From an uncultured Hungatella sp. (lineage in GTDB: Bacteria > Bacillota > Clostridia > Lachnospirales > Lachnospiraceae), in the NCBI GenBank assembly GCA_910585645.1, contig CAJUFP010000096.1, positions 1-20,405 on the forward strand: a DNA stretch of 20,405 nucleotides, given 5' to 3'. Position 1 is the first letter of the stretch. Each line of letters begins with the position of its first letter. The position numbers and the translations under genes are program-made. Under the pieces are notes generated by a model. The model was not told the DNA's origin, did no database searches, and saw only the letters and a list, made by a program, of their open reading frames with translations. Of this stretch, positions 1 to 6,980 are shown one piece after another.

Positions 1-10
1 AGTTGTCAAT

Positions 11-47
11 CTTCGGTTGGAATCTCATTCATTGAGATTCCGAGAAG
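11..47. repeat. Left-edge hairpin
   Basis: A perfect 9-bp inverted repeat, GGAATCTCA (19-27) and TGAGATTCC (33-41) with a 5-base loop, is extended by two more pairs (17-18 with 42-43) and by CTTC/GAAG (11-14 with 44-47) across a 2-base bulge. No T-run of terminator quality follows on either strand. The rest of 1-247 holds no recognisable gene. On the minus strand an AGGAGG 7 bases before a GTG (near 105) opens only a 29-codon frame that stops at this hairpin. Confidence 0.5.
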
Positions 48-165
48 TTATTATGGGCGCCGCCTGATTGCGCCTGCCATGTAGTCAAAACGATTCCGGC
101 CGCGAAACTTCGTCTCACAAGCCTTCCTCCTCTTTGTTCGTATGCTGACAATGTGTTCATAAAGA

Positions 166-196
166 ACGCCAACCTCCCTGCTTCCTCTGTTGGCGT
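166..196 (-). terminator. Weak hairpin downstream of marR
   Basis: ACGCCAAC (166-173) and GTTGGCGT (189-196) form a perfect 8-bp stem with a 15-base loop about 50 bases past the marR stop. On the minus strand the stem is followed by TTCTTT, a poor U-tract. It may be a weak terminator or only a leader hairpin for whatever lies to the left. Confidence 0.3.
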
Positions 197-247
197 CCAA
201 ATCCCCGCATGCTGACAGCTCTCTATCCTGCCTTGCAGCAGCGCGGC

Positions 248-676
248 TTATACAATATTCTGTTCAAACCGTCTGACCATGCACAGAAATTCTTCCAGCT
301 CCTCATCGGTCATGCCCTCTCTCAGCATGGCCTCAAACCGTCTCAGCCTGTCCCCCATCCGCTCATGGGCCTCTATGCCTTTCTCCGTGGCCACGATCCG
401 CTTCATCCTGGCATCCTGGGGAACCGGAAGCCTTCGGATATAGCCGTTGTGTTCCATCAGCGTCAGCATATGGCTGGCCGTGGAGCGGCGTATGGAAAAT
501 TTCTCCTCAATGTCCCTCTGAACCGTCTCCTTCTCCCCCCGGCTCACAAGGAACTTCAGCACCCAGACCTGGTGGACTGTCAGCGTGTCCTCCTCATCGG
601 CTACCATCTGATTGATCTTCCGCTGGATCAGATTTGACAATGTGCGGATCTCAAACCCTATGTGTTCCTTCTCCAT
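248..676 (-). CDS. MarR-family transcriptional regulator
   Basis: A 142-residue winged-helix DNA-binding regulator. The start chosen is the ATG at 676, because GGGAGG lies 8 bases upstream and the protein then has normal MarR length. A frame open to 817 adds 47 residues that do not look like the family. The core helix-turn-helix is near residues 54-80 (RDIEEKFSIRRSTASHML region), followed by the wing around RLPVPQDARMKR and a long C-terminal dimerisation helix. The sensing ligand cannot be told from sequence. It has its own promoter (855-883) with a palindrome over the start region, which suggests autorepression. MarR genes often precede an efflux or stress gene they control; here the gene to the left lies outside the window. 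Confidence 0.88.
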   Translation of the reverse strand: MEKEHIGFEIRTLSNLIQRKINQMVADEEDTLTVHQVWVLKFLVSRGEKETVQRDIEEKFSIRRSTASHMLTLMEHNGYIRRLPVPQDARMKRIVATEKGIEAHERMGDRLRRFEAMLREGMTDEELEEFLCMVRRFEQNIV

Positions 677-839
677 ACCATATCCCTCCCCTGCCTGGGA
701 CCTGTCCCAATATCCGTCATATGGCAAAGGCAGCAACCGTTCAGATAACCCTTCAACGGTTACCAAAAACAGCCTCAGGCCTTCAAAACGTCCAAACAAC
801 AAAACATCCACGGACATACTTCCCGCCTGCCCCGGATAT

Positions 840-883
840 TGTCAGCATGCTAACATTTTACCCGCAAAAACAGGATATGTCAA
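840..883 (-). promoter_or_regulatory. marR promoter with palindromic operator
   Basis: On the minus strand, TTGACA (883-878), a 17-base spacer and TAAAAT (860-855) make a near-consensus sigma-A promoter. Immediately downstream, overlapping the last -10 base and the likely transcription start, is a 16-bp palindrome TGTTAGCATGCTGACA (855-840, minus strand; 14 of 16 positions symmetrical). Size and position fit a MarR autoregulatory operator. The assignment to MarR is inference. The rest of 677-946, between rarA and marR, shows no gene. Confidence 0.75.
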
Positions 884-946
884 GGCGGCATTTTGACAAA
901 AAATACCGCTTTCACACATCCCTCCATGCGCATAATCACCACGGGA

Positions 947-2272
947 TCACTGCTGCTTTTCTTTCCACGCCTTGATCCGCTCCAGCTTTTGGGCGATCTC
1001 CCTCTCCGCCCCCTCATCCCCGGGGCGGTAATACTCCCTTCCCGCCAGGCTGTCCGGCAGGCACTGCATCCTTGCCACTTTCTCCTGGGTGTCGTGGGCG
1101 TACACATAGCCCTCCCCGTAGTGAAGCTGCCCCATAAGGTCTGTCACCGCGTTGCGGATCACAAGGGGTACCGGCTCCGCCAGCATGGTCTCCGCGTCAG
1201 CCTTGGCCCGCTCATAGGCCTTGTAGGCGGAGTTGGACTTGGGGGCCATGGACAGATAGATGACCGTGTGGCTTAAATGCACATTGCACTCCGGCATGCC
1301 CAGAAAATGGCAGGCCTGGTAAGCCGCCACTGCCACGGACAAAGCCTGGCTGTCCGCCAGCCCCACGTCCTCACTGGCATACCGCACCAGCCGCCTTGCC
1401 ACGTACAGCGGGTCCTCCCCGGCCTCCAGCATCCGGGCCAACCAGTACACCGCCGCGTCCGGGTCCGAATTTCGCATGGACTTGTGGAGGGCTGAGATCA
1501 GATTGTAGTGCTCCTCCCCCTTCTTGTCGTACAGAAGGCTCTTTTTGCCGATGCACTGCTGCAACACTTCCCTTGTGATGGTAGTCTTCTCTGCGCTCAC
1601 TTCCCCGTTGGTCACCGCCATCTCCAGCACATTGAGGGCAGCCCTGGCATCCCCGTTGGCAAACCGGGCGATCATGTCCACCAGGTCGTCGGAAATGTCA
1701 ATGTTCAGATACCCGAAGCCCCGCTCACTTTTCAGAGTCCGCTTAAGAAGCTTCACCAGATCTTCCACGGACAGGGCCTGCATCACAAACACCCTGCACC
1801 TGGACAGGAGAGCTCCGTTGACCTCAAAGGACGGATTCTCCGTGGTAGCCCCGATGAGAATAATGCTCCCTCTCTCCACATAGGGCAGAAAAGCGTCCTG
1901 CTGCGCCTTGTTAAAGCGGTGGATCTCATCCACAAACACCACGGTCTTGACTCCCATCCTCCGGTCAGACTCCGCCTGGGCCATTACCTCCTTGATCTCC
2001 TTGATGCCGCTGGTGACTGCGCTGAAATTGATGAACCTGGCATGGGTTCTGTGGGCAATGATCCCCGCCAGCGTGGTCTTTCCCACCCCCGGCGGCCCCC
2101 AGAAGATCATGGACGGTATCTGGTCATTCTCTATGAGACGGCGCAGCACCTTCCCCTTCCCCAGAAGATGCTCCTGTCCCGCAAACTCCTCCAGCTCCTC
2201 CGGCCTCACCCTGCTGGCCAGCGGATGGTATGTCTCCTGACTGTCAAACAGTGACAACTGCTCCATGGACAT
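947..2272 (-). CDS. rarA: Replication-associated recombination protein RarA (MgsA/WRNIP1 family AAA+ ATPase)
   Basis: A 441-residue AAA+ clamp-loader-like ATPase that acts at stalled replication forks. The Walker A motif GPPGVGKTT is at residues 59-67, Walker B VVFVDEIHRF at about 111-120, and the sensor-1 region GATTENPSFEVN follows. The C-terminal half carries the family tetramerisation domain (YWLARMLEAGEDPLYVARRL, EDVGLAD). The start is the ATG at 2272, with GGAGG 8 bases upstream. A TTG at 2287 would be in frame but would overlap that ribosome binding site. The N-terminus contains QLSLF (residues 5-9), matching the consensus beta-clamp-binding pentapeptide. The gene lies 72 bases downstream of the Rpn gene on the same strand with no obvious promoter of its own, so it may be read from the Rpn promoter. 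Confidence 0.96.
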   Translation of the reverse strand: MSMEQLSLFDSQETYHPLASRVRPEELEEFAGQEHLLGKGKVLRRLIENDQIPSMIFWGPPGVGKTTLAGIIAHRTHARFINFSAVTSGIKEIKEVMAQAESDRRMGVKTVVFVDEIHRFNKAQQDAFLPYVERGSIILIGATTENPSFEVNGALLSRCRVFVMQALSVEDLVKLLKRTLKSERGFGYLNIDISDDLVDMIARFANGDARAALNVLEMAVTNGEVSAEKTTITREVLQQCIGKKSLLYDKKGEEHYNLISALHKSMRNSDPDAAVYWLARMLEAGEDPLYVARRLVRYASEDVGLADSQALSVAVAAYQACHFLGMPECNVHLSHTVIYLSMAPKSNSAYKAYERAKADAETMLAEPVPLVIRNAVTDLMGQLHYGEGYVYAHDTQEKVARMQCLPDSLAGREYYRPGDEGAEREIAQKLERIKAWKEKQQ

Positions 2273-2344
2273 AACATGTTCCTCCAAACCTGCTTATCTT
2301 TGTCATATTCCGGCTGTCAGCCGAAATGCCCTCCAAAATATCCG

Positions 2345-3313
2345 TCACACACTGCCCCAGTATCTCCCCACCGCGTCGCTGGAAGCCTGGATGGACATCT
2401 CAAACTTCTTCTCCACCTTCTGCCTTGCCTCCTCCACAGTCAATCCCATCTCCCGGCACAGCTCCACAACGGCGCGGACCCCCTTCTCTATTCCCTTCTC
2501 CATCCCTTCATGCTCAGCATCCGCGAACAAATCATACATGGTCAGCCCCTCCTTTCCCTCTTCCTCTTGTATACGATTCTCTTTTATACGGGCCTTTATT
2601 TTCTCATACCTTACATCACTGGTAATCTCCCGCATTACATCCAGAAATTCCTCCGGGTGCCGGATCACATGGTTCCGGTTCTCCTTGAGCCGCCTTCTCT
2701 CCTCCGGCTCACCCCTGCAGGCCAGATAATCCGCCACAAGCCGAAAATCCGAAGTCAGCCTTCCTCTCACCTGCGGGGAAAGCCGCCCCAGATCAATGAG
2801 ATTCATAGGGTAATCCGCCACATATGGCCGCACCTGCTCCCCGTCCCCGGAAAAATCCAGCATATCGTGAAGCCTTTTAGGTCCGTCCCACTCCCTGGCT
2901 CCGTAGTACAATACCGCTGTCACCACCGGGGCCAGCTTCTGCTCCCCATGGATCCGCTTCGCATAAGCGGGCCGCCCTTCCATTCTGTTTTTCTCCGCGA
3001 TTCCGCGGATCTGTCTCTCATAGGAAGCATACTCATACCCCATAACCCGCTCCGGCATAGTATTCTCCACCCCGGTCTGGTTCTCCAGACCGCAGATCAG
3101 CCGGTACACGCCGTGTTCCCCGTCCGCCTTCAGGATGTCCCGGTTCCTCTGACGGCTTTTCCCGTCATGGTCCCTCACAAACCCTTCTCCAGGCAGAGGT
3201 GTCAGCCTCCTACCCTTTAAAACCTCTCTCCCCTCAAACAAAAGATTGTCAAAAATGTCGATAAATACATCGTCATACTCTTCCAGCTGCTTTTGCGTTG
3301 TATCCCTGCCCAA
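2345..3313 (-). CDS. Rpn/YhgA-like PD-(D/E)XK nuclease-family protein
   Basis: A 322-residue protein of the Rpn (recombination-promoting nuclease) / PD-(D/E)XK transposase-like family that is expanded in gut Clostridia. The putative nuclease core shows acidic residues near 14-15, Asp59 in RNRDILK, and Glu77-Asn-Gln79 in ICGLENQT, so the usual E-x-K is E-x-Q. The conserved PVVTAVLYYGAREWDGPKRLHDML block (about 129-152) and the C-terminal charged helix (MEKGIEKGVRAVVELCREMG) are typical. The start is a TTG at 3313 with GGGAGG 7 bases upstream; no better start exists. A strong promoter precedes it. Whether it cleaves DNA, or on which substrate, cannot be told. No transposon ends were found around it. 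Confidence 0.85.
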   Translation of the reverse strand: MGRDTTQKQLEEYDDVFIDIFDNLLFEGREVLKGRRLTPLPGEGFVRDHDGKSRQRNRDILKADGEHGVYRLICGLENQTGVENTMPERVMGYEYASYERQIRGIAEKNRMEGRPAYAKRIHGEQKLAPVVTAVLYYGAREWDGPKRLHDMLDFSGDGEQVRPYVADYPMNLIDLGRLSPQVRGRLTSDFRLVADYLACRGEPEERRRLKENRNHVIRHPEEFLDVMREITSDVRYEKIKARIKENRIQEEEGKEGLTMYDLFADAEHEGMEKGIEKGVRAVVELCREMGLTVEEARQKVEKKFEMSIQASSDAVGRYWGSV

Positions 3314-3363
3314 TACGCTTCCTCCCTTTCCGGGAAGCCGCTGCCTGAACGTCCTTTTCTCAA

Positions 3364-3392
3364 AGTATAGCAGACCTTGCCGCTTCGGTCAA
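3364..3392 (-). promoter_or_regulatory. Promoter of the Rpn-family gene
   Basis: On the minus strand, TTGACC (3392-3387), a 17-base spacer and TATACT (3369-3364) make a near-consensus sigma-A promoter about 50 bases upstream of the TTG start. Confidence 0.75.
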
Positions 3393-3665
3393 CCAACCGC
3401 TCCCCTGTCCTTTTTCAAATTCAGTTTTCAACAATAAATGCTTTTCCAGGAATCGTCTGACCGAACCGTCCGAACACACCCGAATCACAGAATCACCGCA
3501 GCAGACCGCTGCGCAGCCGATCTCTTACACTTTGCCGCTGCCCCCAAAGGCGCCGGCCTTTTTTGCGCATCAGCGCGCTTTCTAATCACCTGTCACCAAT
3601 TATACCATCCAACTCAAAAAATGTCATCCTGTTTTAGAAGAATTTCCCGGTAAACGATGCGTCCT
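3393..3665. other. Intergenic stretch between the Rpn and glyQS units
   Basis: No convincing gene is present on either strand. The plus-strand frame 3438-3653 has no ribosome binding site and an unlikely composition. The only structure is a small hairpin, AAAGGC (3546-3551) with GCCTTT (3556-3561), followed by T residues to 3564. It has the form of a short plus-strand terminator although no plus-strand gene precedes it. Confidence 0.5.
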
Positions 3666-3694
3666 AAATAAAAAAATCCTGCTTTGCAGGATTT
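3666..3694 (-). terminator. Second terminator-like hairpin past glyQS
   Basis: A 9-bp stem, AAATCCTGC (3674-3682) with GCAGGATTT (3686-3694) and a 3-base loop, is followed on the minus strand by a long T-rich run (complement of 3666-3676). It has good intrinsic terminator form. It closes the inverted-repeat cluster that begins at the glyQS terminator. Confidence 0.7.
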
Positions 3695-3698
3695 CCGC

Positions 3699-3799
3699 CT
3701 GCGGCGGGTCGCTTCAGCGACATAATTCCTTTCCGCCGCAGTGCGATCCTAAGCGGAGCGTTTTTGTTCTATAGGACGAACTTTCCTATAGAATAAAAA
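3699..3799. repeat. Nested inverted-repeat cluster
   Basis: CTGCGGCGG (3699-3707) pairs perfectly with CCGCCGCAG (3733-3741) and encloses a smaller stem, GTCGC (3708-3712) with GCGAC (3717-3721). Next comes TTCTATAGG (3767-3775) pairing perfectly with CCTATAGAA (3785-3793), extended by a G-T wobble and five T-A pairs (3761-3765 with 3795-3799). Flanked by terminators on both sides, the whole has the look of a mobile or repetitive structured element, or of a structured 3' trailer of glyQS. No second copy was seen in this window. Confidence 0.6.
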
Positions 3800-3824
3800 A
3801 ATCCCGGTCACCCCGGGATTTTTT
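3795..3824. terminator. glyQS terminator
   Basis: ATCCCGG (3801-3807) pairs with CCGGGAT (3813-3819) around a 5-base loop, flanked by an A-run (3795-3801) and a T-run (3819-3824). The symmetry lets it work in both directions. It lies about 20 bases past the glyQS stop. Confidence 0.85.
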
Positions 3825-3842
3825 CACAGACAACTTATCTCA

Positions 3843-5231
3843 CTAAAACCGCAGCTTCTCCTCCAGATACGCCCTAAGCTCCGCCACAGGCACTCTCACC
3901 TGTTCCATGGTATCCCGATCCCGGACCGTCACCGCATGGTCCTCCTCGGAATCAAAATCGTAGGTCACGCAGAAAGGCGTTCCGATCTCATCCTGCCTCC
4001 GATACCGCTTTCCGATATTGCCTCTGTCATCAAACTCACAGTTAAAATACTTGCTAAGCTCAGCGTAGATCTTCTCCGCCCCCTCATTCAGCTTCTTGGA
4101 CAGAGGCAGAACGCCAACCTTCACCGGAGCGATGGCCGGATGGAAATGGAGCACCGTGCGCACATCCCCCTCCCCGATCTCCTCCTCATCATAGGCGGCG
4201 CAGAGGAACGCCAGAGTCACCCGGTCAGCGCCCAGGGACGGCTCAATCACATAGGGAATATATTTCTCCTTCTTCTCATCGTCAAAATACGCCATATCCT
4301 GCCCGGAGGTGTTCTGATGCTGGGTCAGGTCATAGTCCGTCCTGTCCGCAATGCCCCACAGTTCGCCCCATCCAAAGGGGAACAAAAATTCGATATCCGT
4401 GGTGGCCTTGCTGTAGAAGCACAGCTCCTCAGGAGAGTGGTCCCTTGCCCGCATCTGGTCGTCCTTCATCCCCAGGCCCTTCAGCCAGTTGATGCAGAAC
4501 TCCTTCCAGTAGGCAAACCACTCCAGATCCGTGCCAGGCGCGCAGAAGAACTCCAGCTCCATCTGCTCAAACTCCCTGGTGCGGAACGTAAAGTTGCCCG
4601 GCGTGATTTCATTTCGGAAAGACTTGCCGATCTGCCCGATGCCAAAGGGGATCTTCTTCCTGGAAGTCCTCTGGACATTCTTAAAGTTGACAAAAATACC
4701 CTGGGCCGTCTCAGGCCTTAAATACACCGTATTCTTGGCATCCTCCGTCACGCCCTGGAAGGTCTTGAACATCAGGTTAAACTGGCGGATATCCGTAAAA
4801 TCATGCTTGCCGCAGCTGGGACAGCAGATGTTCTTCTCCTCAATATACCGCTTCATCTCCTCCTGGGACCAGGCGTCCACGCTTCCCTCTATGGCAATGC
4901 CCTGCTCCTCCATATAGTCCTCAATCAACTTGTCAGCCCTGAAACGCTCCTTGCAGGCCTTACAGTCCATCAGCGGGTCGGAAAACCCGCCCAGATGTCC
5001 CGAAGCCACCCAGGTCTGGGAGTTCATCAGGATGGCGCAGTCCACGCCCACATTGTAGGGGCTCTCCTGGACAAATTTTTGCCACCAGGCCTTCTTCACA
5101 TTGTTCTTAAGCTCCACGCCCAGGTTGCCGTAATCCCAGGTATTGGCCAGGCCCCCGTAAATCTCAGAACCCGGATACACAAACCCTCTGGACTTTGCCA
5201 GCGCCACAATCTTTTCCATGGTCTTTTCCAT
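3843..5231 (-). CDS. glyQS: Glycyl-tRNA synthetase (alpha2 type)
   Basis: A 462-residue class II aminoacyl-tRNA synthetase that charges tRNA-Gly with glycine in the cytoplasm. The family length and order are complete: an N-terminal region beginning MEKIVALAKSRGFVYPGSEIYGG, motif 2 around FRNEITPGNFTFRTREFEQME (about 206-226), motif 3 around EPSLGADRVTLAF, and a C-terminal anticodon-binding domain ending VRVPVAELRAYLEEKL. Two cysteine pairs, CKAC (90-93) and CPSC (137-140), suggest a bound zinc. The start at 5231 has AGGA 7 bases upstream. It follows the lipoprotein gene by 73 bases. No T-box leader is present there, so control probably comes from the recO promoter. The gene ends at a strong terminator. 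Confidence 0.97.
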   Translation of the reverse strand: MEKTMEKIVALAKSRGFVYPGSEIYGGLANTWDYGNLGVELKNNVKKAWWQKFVQESPYNVGVDCAILMNSQTWVASGHLGGFSDPLMDCKACKERFRADKLIEDYMEEQGIAIEGSVDAWSQEEMKRYIEEKNICCPSCGKHDFTDIRQFNLMFKTFQGVTEDAKNTVYLRPETAQGIFVNFKNVQRTSRKKIPFGIGQIGKSFRNEITPGNFTFRTREFEQMELEFFCAPGTDLEWFAYWKEFCINWLKGLGMKDDQMRARDHSPEELCFYSKATTDIEFLFPFGWGELWGIADRTDYDLTQHQNTSGQDMAYFDDEKKEKYIPYVIEPSLGADRVTLAFLCAAYDEEEIGEGDVRTVLHFHPAIAPVKVGVLPLSKKLNEGAEKIYAELSKYFNCEFDDRGNIGKRYRRQDEIGTPFCVTYDFDSEEDHAVTVRDRDTMEQVRVPVAELRAYLEEKLRF

Positions 5232-5304
5232 ATTATCATCCTGCCTTTATTTTTTATTTATAATCCGGCCTGCGCCGCATCATTGCCTGTCTCCCAGACA
5301 GCCC

Positions 5305-5931
5305 TCACCGAAATATGATGTAAGCCGTCCCCTCTGTCACCCTGGCCGTGTACTCATCCGTCAGCTCCACAGCCCCGCAGTAGTAGAGGATGCGCCCCTC
5401 CGTCTGAACGGTCACAGCCCCGTCCACCACCACCATGGGCAGGTCCTTTCTCTTCATCACCGTCTCCAAGGAAGCCACCTCCTTCTTCCGGGCGTCCGTC
5501 CAGGTCCCGGTGTCCTCCCCCGCGATATTTGCCGCGTTGGTGGTTACCATGAGACTCTCCGGGTGGTTTCTCACATCCTGGCTCATATCCGTAAACCGGC
5601 ACAAATCCTCCGCTCCCGCAAACTTATACACAATGGAAGCCCTGCCGCCCGAAACCCCGCAGTCCGCCACCGAAACCGCGGGAACTTCACCACCCGTGGC
5701 AAACTCCCCGTTGTACTTCGAAAGCTCCGACTCCGCCATGGCCTTTAGCTCCTCTGTACTGTACCCTGTATCCGACGGATCGTACTCCTCCACAATGGCA
5801 GTGTACAACTCCCCGTCCCGCGACACATATATGGCATTCTGGTTCGGGGGAAATGTGCTGGTCTTCGGCGAACACCCTGCCGCCGTCACCCCCAGAACCA
5901 GGGCCAATGCCGCCGCCCCTGCCTTTCTCAT
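5305..5931 (-). CDS. Putative lipoprotein of unknown function
   Basis: A 208-residue secreted protein that I do not recognise. The ATG at 5931 was chosen because AGGAGG lies 6 bases upstream and a signal sequence follows at once: MRK, a hydrophobic stretch to about residue 17, then AAGC with Cys20 as the likely lipidation site. A longer frame to 6015 only adds a basic tail. After the signal peptide the chain is soluble, with no membrane segments. It is bracketed by recO (86 bases upstream) and glyQS in the same orientation, so the three are probably cotranscribed; the link may be positional rather than functional. Confidence 0.75.
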   Translation of the reverse strand: MRKAGAAALALVLGVTAAGCSPKTSTFPPNQNAIYVSRDGELYTAIVEEYDPSDTGYSTEELKAMAESELSKYNGEFATGGEVPAVSVADCGVSGGRASIVYKFAGAEDLCRFTDMSQDVRNHPESLMVTTNAANIAGEDTGTWTDARKKEVASLETVMKRKDLPMVVVDGAVTVQTEGRILYYCGAVELTDEYTARVTEGTAYIIFR

Positions 5932-6016
5932 AATCTTCCTCCTGCCTGCTACTGTCCTGGACAGTATAACCTTTTTCAGCCTTCTTTTCAATACTTTTTT
6001 CTGTTTCCATCCCATT

Positions 6017-6703
6017 TCACACCGTCTCTCCCGCTGTCTTTCCTCTCTTATCCCCGACTGTCAGCACCTTCAAAATATCCAGAGAATGAAACTCCCTGTC
6101 TATGTAGCGCTCCTTATTTTTGTCCACGCACTGCCCGAATTCCTCCAAAACCTGATCCGTCACCACAAACGTGTACAGCTTCTCCATAGGGGACGCCACC
6201 ACATACTCCCAGGTATATCCTGCGGAATCGCTGACCTTTACAGGCGGCCTCTCCGTGTACTCCCCGTTGACCACCATGGCCTTCAGCTCAAACACCCGCC
6301 GCACCAGCTCATTGGGGATCCGGGGCTTTAAAAGGGCTCTGAGAGACTGGTAGATCAAAAAAAGCATCCCGCCCCCGTCCACATTCTCCCTTGTATAATA
6401 ATCCGCCATCTCCAGAAAATACTGCCCGTAGCAGGCCCCCTCCATGTCCCCGGCCAGCTCCTCAAAATACCGGCTGATCTCCGTCCCCTGGAGGGTGTAG
6501 GAATCCCTGCCCTCATAGAGCTTAAACTTCCCGAAGGCAAACGGGCGGGACGGCCCCATAAGGCTGCTGCCCGGGCGCTTGGCCCCCCTGGCAAACGCCG
6601 TGATCTTCCCCCGCTCCCAGGTCAGTATCACCAGTCTCCGGTCATACTCCCCCACAGAAGAAACCTTGATCACCATCCCGGTCAATTCCAGAATCTCTCT
6701 CAT
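6017..6703 (-). CDS. recO: DNA repair protein RecO
   Basis: A 228-residue RecO, which helps load RecA onto SSB-coated single-stranded DNA in recombinational repair. The N-terminal OB fold is clear (LELTGMVIKVSSVGEYDRRLVILTWERGKITAFARGAKR, about 5-43), followed by the helical domain (YGQYFLEMADYYT, LLKPRIPNELVRRVFELKAMVVNGEY). The region after VNGEY, where many RecO proteins carry a four-cysteine zinc site, has no cysteine pair here. The start at 6703 has GGGGAGG 5 bases upstream. It has its own promoter (6763-6791). In most Bacillota recO directly follows era; here perR-rbr lies between them on the opposite strand. Confidence 0.9.
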   Translation of the reverse strand: MREILELTGMVIKVSSVGEYDRRLVILTWERGKITAFARGAKRPGSSLMGPSRPFAFGKFKLYEGRDSYTLQGTEISRYFEELAGDMEGACYGQYFLEMADYYTRENVDGGGMLFLIYQSLRALLKPRIPNELVRRVFELKAMVVNGEYTERPPVKVSDSAGYTWEYVVASPMEKLYTFVVTDQVLEEFGQCVDKNKERYIDREFHSLDILKVLTVGDKRGKTAGETV

Positions 6704-6762
6704 AATACCCTCCCCGCCTTACTGTCATCCTCACAGACAGTGTTCCCAGTCTCTGTCCTGCT

Positions 6763-6791
6763 ATCATACCATTTGTCCTTCGATTGCGCAA
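6763..6791 (-). promoter_or_regulatory. recO operon promoter
   Basis: On the minus strand, TTGCGC (6791-6786), a 17-base spacer and TATGAT (6768-6763) form a good sigma-A promoter about 60 bases before recO. A small 6-bp stem (6721-6726 with 6736-6741) lies in the leader. Confidence 0.65.
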
Positions 6792-6918
6792 GGCATCCCC
6801 GGATTTCCACGGAAAGCCTTCTGAATATCAGCTTTAACAGCAGTCTCTCCCGCTGCGGCGACAATGTGGCTGTGGGGCCATGCGGCTCCTGGATGGCTAA
6901 GCCAAAATCGAAAAACCC

Positions 6919-6963
6919 TCTGGACAAATTTTCCAGAAAGTATTATAATTAGAATAATTCTAA
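6919..6963 (+). promoter_or_regulatory. perR-rbr promoter with PerR-type operator
   Basis: TGGACA (6921-6926), a 17-base spacer and TATAAT (6944-6949) form a strong sigma-A promoter. TTAGAATAATTCTAA (6949-6963) is a perfect 7-1-7 inverted repeat directly after the -10. It differs from the Bacillus PerR box TTATAATNATTATAA at one position per half. A second inverted repeat, TCTGGA/TCCAGA (6919-6924 with 6932-6937), overlaps the -35. The arrangement predicts autorepression by the first gene of the unit, relieved by peroxide or a metal change. Confidence 0.8.
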
Positions 6964-6980
6964 AAAATGGTGGTGACCAC

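Noticed and set aside
677..817. N-terminal 47-residue extension of the MarR frame
   Set aside because: No ribosome binding site at 817, the extension does not resemble the family, and the ATG at 676 has a strong GGGAGG at good spacing and lies downstream of the promoter.
2273..2287. TTG start for RarA, five residues upstream
   Set aside because: It would use up the GGAGG that serves the ATG at 2272 and leaves no ribosome binding site of its own.
3438..3653. Plus-strand 71-codon frame in the Rpn-glyQS gap
   Set aside because: No ribosome binding site, atypical composition, and an internal terminator-like hairpin.
5232..5304. T-box riboswitch upstream of glyQS
   Set aside because: The gap is only 73 bases and contains no T-box sequence or terminator; none was seen before recO either.
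5932..6015. Longer start of the lipoprotein with a basic 28-residue leader
   Set aside because: It would bury the signal peptide, and AGGAGG is correctly placed for the ATG at 5931.
6864..6980. N-terminal extension of the PerR-like frame to 6864
   Set aside because: It would start upstream of the promoter and operator, so the extension would not be on the transcript.
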